Assembly: GCA_040217695.1 (NCBI GenBank)
Contig: JBEHWO010000363.1
Span: 1-6,856, forward strand
Direction of reading: 5' to 3'
Source of the DNA: CALARM01 sp040217695
Lineage (GTDB): Bacteria > Vulcanimicrobiota > SpSt-956 > JAKJGF01
DNA: 6,856 nt
Shown here in pieces: positions 1 to 5,217 of the stretch. The notes below the pieces were generated by a model, which was not told the DNA's origin, did not search any database, and worked only from the letters and a program-made list of their open reading frames with translations. Made by a program: the position numbers and the translations under genes. The stretch's first letter is position 1, and each line of letters opens with the position of its first letter.

Positions 1-329
1 CCATAATAGTTACAGAACCGACTCCTTTCGGATTTCATGATCTATGCCTTACGGTAGAACTGTTAGATAATCTGAAATTACCTTATGGTGTAATAATAAA
101 TAAGGATAATGGAAATAGTTCTATAGAAGAATATTGCCAGAAAAAATCTATTCCTTTACTGTTAAAGATACCATTTGACATGCAGATAGCAGAACTTTAT
201 TCCAGAGGGATACCTTTTTCTACGGAATTACCTGGATGGCATGACAAATTTAAAAATGTCCTGACTTATATAATGAAATATCACTGGAGAAAAAAGGACA
301 GCACTTCTGTTAAATGGCCTTACAGTTAA
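1..329 (+). CDS. MinD-family ATPase with ferredoxin insert (type A), C-terminal part only
   Basis: The reading frame starts at base 3 and is open from the window edge to a TAA at 327-329, giving 108 residues. The gene start, Walker A loop and any ferredoxin insert lie upstream and are not seen. What remains matches the C-terminal third of the complete gene at 1393-2232: the IIVTEPTPFG strand-loop, the VIIN strand that in MinD-type proteins carries the base-binding Asn, an EEYC segment and a LYSRGIPF motif near the end. The DNA is also close: bases 9-34 and 1942-1967 differ at one position in 26. By family it should be a deviant-Walker ATPase that binds iron-sulfur clusters, with a role in iron-sulfur or metal-cofactor handling. 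This is inferred from the paralogue, not seen here. It is probably cotranscribed with the gene at 437. Confidence 0.88.
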   Translation, partial: IIVTEPTPFGFHDLCLTVELLDNLKLPYGVIINKDNGNSSIEEYCQKKSIPLLLKIPFDMQIAELYSRGIPFSTELPGWHDKFKNVLTYIMKYHWRKKDSTSVKWPYS

Positions 330-379
330 GATTTTATAGGAACAACCGGTATCATGTATTATAAATGATAATAATGCTC

Positions 380-407
380 GCGTCACGGGTTATGCATGAC
401 GTGTCAC
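380..407. repeat. Degenerate heptanucleotide array (GCGTCAC), 4 units
   Basis: Four consecutive 7-base units read GCGTCAC, GGGTTAT, GCATGAC and GTGTCAC, preceded by CTC and followed by GA. The outer units match the GCGTCAC consensus of the arrays at 1331, 3881 and 6140, while the inner two have decayed but kept the 7-base register. It ends 29 bases before the start codon at 437. There are no spacers, so it is not a CRISPR array. Function is unknown. Confidence 0.75.
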
Positions 408-436
408 GATCCTGAAAAGAAAAGTGGTAATAAATA

Positions 437-1309
437 ATGAAAGAACTTGTTATTATCAGCGGAAAAGGAGGAACAGGGAAGACCCTTGTTACAGCTTCTT
501 TTTCTGTTCTAAAAAAAGACTCTGTTATAGCAGATTGTGATGTAGATACACCAAATCTTCATTTATTACTCAAACCTGATATTATTTCGGAAGAAGATTA
601 CTATGGCCCGAAAGTAGCAGTTTTAAATAAGTCAAAATGTATTAAGTGCGGGAAATGTATGGAGAAAAATCTCTGCAGGTTTCATGCTATAGAAGGCGGC
701 GAAATGCCGGTTTTCAATTCTTTTTACTGTCGCGGGTGCAAAGTCTGTACTATTGTCTGTCCGACAGATGCTATAACCCTTGAAGAAAGAAAAGCAGGGA
801 AGATTTATAGAGGTCATGTTGAACATATGCCGGTAATTTACGGGCAGCTTTTACCGGGCTATTTAGGTTCCGGAAAAATGGTTGTTCAGATAAAAAACAT
901 GGCAAAAAATGTAGCATTGAAAGAAAATAAAGATTTAGTTATGATTGACAGTTCTGCAGGGCTGGGCTGTAATGTCATAGCAGCTCTGAGTAATGCCGAT
1001 ATGGCTCTTCTTGTTACAGAACCTACTATGTCCGGCATAAGTGATTTAATAAGAATTTTAGAGGTAATAGATTATTTTCAAATACCTGTATCCGTATGTA
1101 TAAATAAGTGCGGTATAAACAGAGAAAATGAGAAAAAAATAGTTGATTACTGTAATGAACAGGGTATCAGAGTTTCAGGTAAATTATCCTTTGACAGGGA
1201 ACTGGCTTTGAATAATAAAGGTGAAATACCTCTGATTTCGTCGCCTGAAAGTAATCTTTCAGAAGAGATCAGAAATTTATGGCATGAAGTTTCTATGTTA
1301 CTGAAATGA
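437..1309 (+). CDS. MinD-family P-loop ATPase with 2[4Fe-4S] ferredoxin insert (type B, divergent)
   Basis: This is a 290-residue soluble ATPase of the MinD/Mrp (SIMIBI) class with a bacterial ferredoxin domain inserted after the first third. Visible motifs are a deviant Walker A SGKGGTGKT (residues 8-16), ADCDVDTPNLH (32-42), cluster-binding cysteines at 68, 71, 74, 80 and at 98, 101, 104, 108, and LLVTEPTMSG (191-200). Proteins of this kind are thought to couple ATP hydrolysis to iron-sulfur or metal-cofactor transfer; the substrate here is unknown. Two oddities stand out against its paralogue at 2994. The first cysteine set has a CX5C last spacing instead of CX3C. The switch II segment reads DSSAGLGCN where the paralogue has DGSPGTGCP. 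It may be a specialised or weakly hydrolysing partner. The Shine-Dalgarno is weak (AGTGGT near 423-428). The next gene follows after 83 bases that contain a repeat array. Confidence 0.93.
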   Translation: MKELVIISGKGGTGKTLVTASFSVLKKDSVIADCDVDTPNLHLLLKPDIISEEDYYGPKVAVLNKSKCIKCGKCMEKNLCRFHAIEGGEMPVFNSFYCRGCKVCTIVCPTDAITLEERKAGKIYRGHVEHMPVIYGQLLPGYLGSGKMVVQIKNMAKNVALKENKDLVMIDSSAGLGCNVIAALSNADMALLVTEPTMSGISDLIRILEVIDYFQIPVSVCINKCGINRENEKKIVDYCNEQGIRVSGKLSFDRELALNNKGEIPLISSPESNLSEEIRNLWHEVSMLLK

Positions 1310-1330
1310 AAAAATATTCCTGTGTGCCTC

Positions 1331-1365
1331 GCGTCACGCGTCATGCGTCACGCGTCACGCGTCAC
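1331..1365. repeat. Heptanucleotide tandem array (GCGTCAC), 5 units
   Basis: Five tandem units start at 1331, 1338, 1345, 1352 and 1359. Four read GCGTCAC and the second reads GCGTCAT. The array is preceded by CCTC and followed by GTATC. It lies wholly between the stop at 1309 and the start at 1393, ending 27 bases before that start. It is GC-rich inside AT-rich DNA and each junction forms the self-complementary hexamer ACGCGT. If translated it reads as VTRHASRVTRH-like peptide, which explains a spurious in-frame extension from 1306. Function unknown. Confidence 0.93.
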
Positions 1366-1392
1366 GTATCATCAATTGAAAGGAAAGAAAGT

Positions 1393-2232
1393 ATGATAAT
1401 AAGTATAGCAAGCGGTAAAGGAGGAACAGGTAAAACTACTGTAGCTACAGCTCTTGCTCAGGCTATTGGAAATGTTCAGTTTCTGGACTGTGATGTAGAG
1501 GAGCCAAATGCCCACCTTTTTTTAAAACCTGAAAGAGAACATATTGAAACAATATATGTCTCCGTACCTGAATTCGATAGAAATTTATGCACTTACTGCG
1601 GTGAATGCGGAAAAATCTGTCAGTTTCATGCCATAGTATCTGTAAAGAAAAGTATTCTTTTGTTTCCTCAACTATGTCATTCCTGCGGCGGATGTATCAG
1701 GGTCTGCCTTTCAGGTGCTTTAAAAGAAGTGAAAAGGGAAACAGGTGTTATAGAATCAGGCAGAAGCAGTAATATTGAATTTCATCACGGTATATTAAAT
1801 ATAGGGGAAGCCAAAAGTCCTCCTCTTATTAAAGAATTGAAGAAAAAAATAAAGAATAATGTAACAGTTATAATTGACTGTCCTCCGGGAACCTCCTGCC
1901 CTGTTGTTGCATCTCTCAAAGATACCGATTATATTTTACTTGTTACGGAACCGACTCCTTTCGGATTAAATGATCTGAAACTTGCCGTTCATCTTGTCAG
2001 ATCTCTTAATATACCTTTTTCTGTAATAATAAATAGATCTGACACGGGAGATAACAGAGTAAAAGAATACTGTGCATCAGAACATATAGATGTATCTATG
2101 GAAATACGTGATGACAGAAGGGTAGCAGAAGGTTATTCAAGAGGTGATACACTCCTTGAGACTCTTCCTGAATTAAAAACAGAATTTATAAAGCTTTTTG
2201 AGAATATAAAGACACGTTGTACAGGATACTGA
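1393..2232 (+). CDS. MinD-family P-loop ATPase with 2[4Fe-4S] ferredoxin insert (type A)
   Basis: This 279-residue protein is the complete copy of the truncated gene at the window start. In order it shows Walker A SGKGGTGKT (residues 7-15), LDCDVEEPNAH (31-41), two cysteine sets (66, 69, 72, 76 and 95, 98, 101, 105), switch II DCPPGTSCP (162-170), LLVTEPTPFG (182-191), and a YSRG motif at 248-251. It should be a cytoplasmic ATPase binding two [4Fe-4S] clusters. Family members are linked to iron-sulfur or metal-cofactor work, exact partner unknown. The second cluster motif ends CL, not the usual CP. I chose the ATG at 1393 because an AAGGAAAG Shine-Dalgarno sits just upstream and translation goes straight into the first beta-strand. 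The in-frame ATG at 1306 would add 29 residues encoded by the heptamer array and overlaps the previous stop, so I judge it false. It probably pairs with a type B protein. Confidence 0.94.
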   Translation: MIISIASGKGGTGKTTVATALAQAIGNVQFLDCDVEEPNAHLFLKPEREHIETIYVSVPEFDRNLCTYCGECGKICQFHAIVSVKKSILLFPQLCHSCGGCIRVCLSGALKEVKRETGVIESGRSSNIEFHHGILNIGEAKSPPLIKELKKKIKNNVTVIIDCPPGTSCPVVASLKDTDYILLVTEPTPFGLNDLKLAVHLVRSLNIPFSVIINRSDTGDNRVKEYCASEHIDVSMEIRDDRRVAEGYSRGDTLLETLPELKTEFIKLFENIKTRCTGY

Positions 2233-2237
2233 TATGC

Positions 2238-2257
2238 TCTCGTGACGCGTCACGAGA
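2238..2257. repeat. 20-base perfect palindrome built on the GCGTCAC repeat
   Basis: TCTCGTGACGCGTCACGAGA equals its own reverse complement. The right half, GCGTCACGA, matches the end shared by the heptamer arrays at 380, 3881 and 6140, while the left half is the inverted copy. It begins 5 bases after the stop of the gene at 1393-2232. As RNA the two arms can pair only with a tight loop, and no T-run follows directly, so an intrinsic terminator is not well supported. A dimeric protein-binding site is possible. Confidence 0.85.
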
Positions 2258-2317
2258 AGATTACTTTTATTAAATGCTTATGCCCGGGTAAGTAAATATG
2301 GTGGAGGTGAATAACAG

Positions 2318-3001
2318 ATGACTTCGATAGAGAAAAATATAACAGAAGAGGAGGATATAACAAAAAATATCCCTCATAAGATTCCTGATGAAAATATTTT
2401 TATAAAGAATTTCCTTTATTTTTATAACACACTGGATAAAGAACAGATTGAAACAGATATAGAAAAACTTCGAAATATTTATCCTGAAAAAAAAGATGAT
2501 GAACTTGCACTGGTTTGCATAAATAATTTTGCAAAGAAAAATTCCTTCTGGGGAGGATTGAGTGCTATGCCCGGGTGTATACCGGGGCTTGGCACTGTTA
2601 TGCAGGTAGGCACAGCCATTGCGGACAGTTTTGCTCTTCTGAGATCTCAGACTGTTCTTATACTTGCCATAGCTTCTCTTTACGGATTTAATCCTTCATC
2701 AGAAGAAAGAGTAACTGAAGTATTGATGATATTAAGCGGAAATACATTTTTACAGGAAGCAGATGAAGGTCACTTCAGAACAGAAGTGCTTAAGGGTGGT
2801 ACTGCAAGAATTGTTAAGAATATTCTTGCAGGCATGAGCGGTTGTTTCTGCAGAAGAAGTATTTTTCGTTTTCTCCCTGTTGCAGGCATAGCTGCAGGGG
2901 CAGGTATGAATTATTTTTCTACATTGGAAACGGGGAAAAAGGCTCATGAATATTATAGAAGACACAGACACAGACATAGAGAAGGAAGAAATTATGAATA
3001 A
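2318..3001 (+). CDS. EcsC-family protein
   Basis: I assign this 227-residue protein to the EcsC family (PF12787 type) by recalled pattern. A hydrophilic N-terminus (1-75) is followed by a Gly/Pro-rich hydrophobic stretch AMPGCIPGLGTVMQVGTAIAD (about 83-103). Then come a helix ending in ASLYGF (119-124), the SSEER and LMILSG segments (127-141), and the C-terminal FLPVAGIAAGAGMNYFSTLE motif (185-204). These hydrophobic stretches could be membrane-associated. The biochemical role of the family is poorly known. The tail HRHRHRE (216-222) is strongly basic and encoded by a short hexamer repeat. The start is well supported by GGAGGTGA at 2303-2310. The stop overlaps the start of the next ATPase gene by 8 bases, so the two are probably translationally coupled. 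Its position between ferredoxin-MinD genes suggests a shared function, perhaps membrane tethering; that is inference. Confidence 0.85.
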   Translation: MTSIEKNITEEEDITKNIPHKIPDENIFIKNFLYFYNTLDKEQIETDIEKLRNIYPEKKDDELALVCINNFAKKNSFWGGLSAMPGCIPGLGTVMQVGTAIADSFALLRSQTVLILAIASLYGFNPSSEERVTEVLMILSGNTFLQEADEGHFRTEVLKGGTARIVKNILAGMSGCFCRRSIFRFLPVAGIAAGAGMNYFSTLETGKKAHEYYRRHRHRHREGRNYE

Positions 3002-3872
3002 AATCAGAGAACTTGTAGTAATAAGCGGTAAAGGAGGCACAGGAAAAAGTACTATTGTTTCTGCCTTTGCCTCTCTCGCAAAAAATAAAATAATGGCCGA
3101 CTGTGATGTAGACGCGGCAGACCTTCATCTTATATTTAACCCGGAAATAAAAGAAAGGGAAAATTTCATAGGAGGTAATGTTGCCGGGCTGGATAAAGAT
3201 AAATGTATAGAGTGCGGTACATGTCTGGAACTATGCAGGTTTGATGCCATAAGAAAAGATTTTTGTATTGATCATGTTTCCTGTGAAGGATGCAGTGTGT
3301 GCAGTCATTTCTGTCCTGTAAATGCCATAAATATGAACCCTTCTGTTTCAGGAGAGACATTTATAAGTGATACCAGGTTTGGCCCCTTTGTTCATGCAAG
3401 GCTTGTACCAGGAGGAGAAAATTCAGGGAAACTCGTTACAGAGGTAAGAAAAAAAGCAAAGAAACTGGCAGAAGAACATAAGTTTAATCTTATTATAATA
3501 GACGGATCTCCCGGAACAGGATGTCCTGTTATATCTTCTCTTGCAGGTGCAGATAAAATACTTGTAGTTACAGAACCGACCATGTCAGGTATTCATGATA
3601 TGAAAAGAGTTGTAGAACTTGCACATAACTTCAAACTTTACCCATCTGTGTGTATTAATAAATATGATATAAATACTGACATGAGTAATAATATTGAAGA
3701 ATATTGCCTCTCGGAAAAAATAGATTTTCTGGGCAGATTACCTTATGATAATGTAACTACAAAGGCTATGATAGAAAATAAAACAGTTATAGAATATTCT
3801 GACGGAAACTTCAGTAAACACATAAAATTACTGTGGCAGAAACTGGAAAAAAATTTAGCCGAAAATAAATAG
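2994..3872 (+). CDS. MinD-family P-loop ATPase with 2[4Fe-4S] ferredoxin insert (type B, canonical)
   Basis: A 292-residue cytoplasmic ATPase. It shows Walker A SGKGGTGKS (11-19), ADCDVDAADLH (35-45), cysteines 71, 74, 77, 81 and 97, 100, 103, 107 for two [4Fe-4S] clusters (second set ending in CP), switch II DGSPGTGCP (170-178) and VVTEPTMSG (191-199). The C-terminal INKYDIN and EEYCLSEKIDFLGRLPYD segments align with the type B gene at 437. All nucleotide-binding elements look intact, unlike that paralogue. The role is as for the other members: ATP-dependent iron-sulfur or cofactor handling, partner unknown. I chose the ATG at 2994, with GAAGGAAG at 2981-2988 as Shine-Dalgarno and an ATGAATAA overlap with the EcsC stop. 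An in-frame ATG at 2946 would add an acidic 16-residue leader translated from the hexamer repeat inside the EcsC gene and lacks a convincing ribosome site. Confidence 0.94.
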   Translation: MNKIRELVVISGKGGTGKSTIVSAFASLAKNKIMADCDVDAADLHLIFNPEIKERENFIGGNVAGLDKDKCIECGTCLELCRFDAIRKDFCIDHVSCEGCSVCSHFCPVNAINMNPSVSGETFISDTRFGPFVHARLVPGGENSGKLVTEVRKKAKKLAEEHKFNLIIIDGSPGTGCPVISSLAGADKILVVTEPTMSGIHDMKRVVELAHNFKLYPSVCINKYDINTDMSNNIEEYCLSEKIDFLGRLPYDNVTTKAMIENKTVIEYSDGNFSKHIKLLWQKLEKNLAENK

Positions 3873-3880
3873 CTTACCTC

Positions 3881-3908
3881 GCGTCACGCGTCACGCGTCA
3901 CGCGTCAC
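3881..3908. repeat. Perfect heptanucleotide tandem array (GCGTCAC), 4 units
   Basis: Four identical GCGTCAC units lie at 3881, 3888, 3895 and 3902, bounded by CCTC on the left and GATTCC on the right. This is the cleanest of the five repeat sites. It starts 8 bases after the stop at 3872 and ends 28 bases before the DUF5320 start at 3937, just upstream of that gene's strong Shine-Dalgarno. No spacers or flanking cas genes are present. Function unknown. Confidence 0.95.
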
Positions 3909-3936
3909 GATTCCCGTATAAAGGAGGTGAATTACT

Positions 3937-4290
3937 ATGCCAGGTTTTGACGGAACAGGCCCTATGGGAATGGGGCCCAGAACAGGAGGAGGCAGAGGAT
4001 CTTGTCCTCCCCCTCCATATGATCCTCGGTTCGGAGCAGGAAGAGGAGGCAGACCACGGGGAGGCGGAAGAGGCCGTGCATGGGGCGGCGGAAGAGGCAG
4101 GAGATATGATTACGGACAGCAATGGGCTCCTGAATTTTACGGAGAATATGTTCCTGTAAGACAGGATTTAGATGAAGAAAAGGAATACCTTGAAAAACAG
4201 ACCAGTTCTCTGGAAAACCAGATAGTTTATCTGCAGGAACAGGTTATATCATTAAACAAAAGACTTGACGAATTGAAAAAAACTGAATAA
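3937..4290 (+). CDS. DUF5320-family small protein, Gly/Arg-rich with C-terminal coiled coil
   Basis: A 117-residue protein beginning MPGFDGTGPMGMGP, the hallmark I recall for DUF5320. Residues 15-58 are a low-complexity Gly/Arg-rich linker with one cysteine (Cys23) in a CPPPP stretch. Residues 64-74 are aromatic and Pro-containing, and about 77-115 form a charged heptad-like helix (LEKQTSSLENQIVYLQEQV) expected to be a coiled coil. Such proteins are commonly found next to Mrp/NBP35 ATPases and NifX/NifB-like cofactor proteins in anaerobes, but their function is not established. The start is fixed by an excellent AAGGAGGTGA at 3921-3930. The GC-richer, GGA/AGA-repetitive DNA reflects the linker and is not evidence of transfer. 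The Mrp gene follows after a hairpin, supporting joint action; metal or nucleic-acid binding by the Gly/Arg part would be a guess. Confidence 0.9.
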   Translation: MPGFDGTGPMGMGPRTGGGRGSCPPPPYDPRFGAGRGGRPRGGGRGRAWGGGRGRRYDYGQQWAPEFYGEYVPVRQDLDEEKEYLEKQTSSLENQIVYLQEQVISLNKRLDELKKTE

Positions 4291-4300
4291 AGAACGGGGA

Positions 4301-4328
4301 GGAGAGTAGTCCATTAAGGCTACTCTCT
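4301..4328 (+). terminator. Intergenic hairpin, possible attenuator or weak terminator
   Basis: GAGAGTAG (4302-4309) is complementary to CTACTCTC (4320-4327). Inside the loop CC and GG can add two pairs after a single bulged T. The sequence following is pyrimidine- and T-rich (TCTATTGTCTATTATTAT) but has no clean T-run. It sits 11 bases after the DUF5320 stop and 23 bases before the Mrp Shine-Dalgarno, so it may partly reduce read-through or stabilise the upstream mRNA instead of fully terminating. Confidence 0.45.
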
Positions 4329-4361
4329 CTATTGTCTATTATTATACTATGGAGGCGACCT

Positions 4362-5216
4362 ATGGATCAACAGTGTAAAACATGTAATTTTCAGCAGGGA
4401 TGCACTCATGAAGGACATCCTGATGACAGATGCATGGAAGAGATTATTCGTAAAGACAGGTTAAATAAGATAGGAAAAAAACTGCTTGTTATGAGCGGCA
4501 AGGGAGGTGTCGGCAAGACAAGCGTGGCTGTTAACCTTGCTGTGGCTTTAACTATGAGAGGTAAAAAGGTGGGACTTCTGGATATAGATATTCACGGCCC
4601 CAATATACCGAAAATGGTCGGACTTGAAGGGAAAAGACTTGCCGAACCGTCAGGAGAACTTTCTCCTTTATTTATTCCTCCTTCTCTGAAAGTTATGTCT
4701 ATAGGTTTTTTACTTGAAAAGACAGAAGAAGCAGTTATATGGAGAGGTCCCCTTAAAATGCGTATCATTGAACAGTTTTTAACAGAAGTTACCTGGGGTG
4801 AACTGGATTATCTTCTCATAGACGCACCTCCCGGAACAGGAGATGAACCTCTTACCATAGCACAGCTTATACCGGGAGCAGAAGCCATAATAGTAACTAC
4901 AGGCCAGGAAGTGTCACTTCTGGATGTGAGTAAATCAATAACCTTCTGTCATAGAACATCTATGAAGATAGCAGGAATTATCGAAAATATGAGTGGCTTT
5001 TCCTGTCCTCACTGCAGTCACGAGATAAATTTATTTAAAACAGGTGGGGGAGAAAAACTGGCAATGGAAAAAGGTATAAGATTCCTGGGTAAAATTCCTA
5101 TAGACCCTGAAATAGTTAACTGCGGAGACAGCGGTAAAGCTTATGTGAAAGAATATCCCCATGCGAAAGGATCTGATATATTTAAAAAAATAGCAATAGA
5201 ACTGGGGGTAGAATAA
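4362..5216 (+). CDS. mrp: Mrp/NBP35 (ApbC) family iron-sulfur carrier ATPase
   Basis: A 284-residue cytoplasmic P-loop ATPase that by family carries a [4Fe-4S] cluster and delivers it to client proteins. Motifs in order: N-terminal cysteines 5, 8, 14 and 24 (CKTC then CTH and DDRC), deviant Walker A SGKGGVGKT (45-53), LLDIDIHGPNIP (72-83), IWRGP (126-130), switch II DAPPGTGDE (154-162), and the cluster-bridging CPHC (Cys215, Cys218) typical of the family. The N-terminal cysteine set recalls NBP35, which has an extra N-terminal cluster; ApbC/Mrp forms often lack it. I chose the ATG at 4362 with GGAGG at 4351-4355. A TTG in frame at 4332 has no ribosome site and would add ten residues ahead of it. 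The DUF5320 gene precedes it, and yqeB starts one base after its stop, so the three form a likely operon. Confidence 0.96.
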   Translation: MDQQCKTCNFQQGCTHEGHPDDRCMEEIIRKDRLNKIGKKLLVMSGKGGVGKTSVAVNLAVALTMRGKKVGLLDIDIHGPNIPKMVGLEGKRLAEPSGELSPLFIPPSLKVMSIGFLLEKTEEAVIWRGPLKMRIIEQFLTEVTWGELDYLLIDAPPGTGDEPLTIAQLIPGAEAIIVTTGQEVSLLDVSKSITFCHRTSMKIAGIIENMSGFSCPHCSHEINLFKTGGGEKLAMEKGIRFLGKIPIDPEIVNCGDSGKAYVKEYPHAKGSDIFKKIAIELGVE

Positions 5217-5217
5217 T

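Noticed and set aside
1306..1392. Longer N-terminus of the type A ATPase from ATG 1306
   Set aside because: It translates the repeat array, overlaps the previous stop and lacks a ribosome site, while the ATG at 1393 has AAGGAAAG just upstream.
2238..2275. Intrinsic terminator at the palindrome
   Set aside because: The palindrome allows only a tight loop and is followed by AGATTACTTTTATT, with no T-run directly at the stem base.
2946..2993. Longer N-terminus of the second type B ATPase from ATG 2946
   Set aside because: It would overlap the EcsC-like gene by 56 bases and encode only a low-complexity acidic leader; the ATG at 2994 has GAAGGAAG and aligns with the paralogue start.
380..3908. 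GCGTCAC arrays as a CRISPR
   Set aside because: Units are 7 bases in direct tandem with no spacers, and no cas-like gene is present.
3898..4159. Reading frames in other phases over the DUF5320 gene
   Set aside because: They arise from the repetitive GGA/AGA-rich linker; the frame with MPGFDGTGPMG and a strong Shine-Dalgarno is clearly the real one.
4332..4361. TTG start for the Mrp gene
   Set aside because: It has no ribosome site; the ATG at 4362 follows GGAGG at proper spacing.
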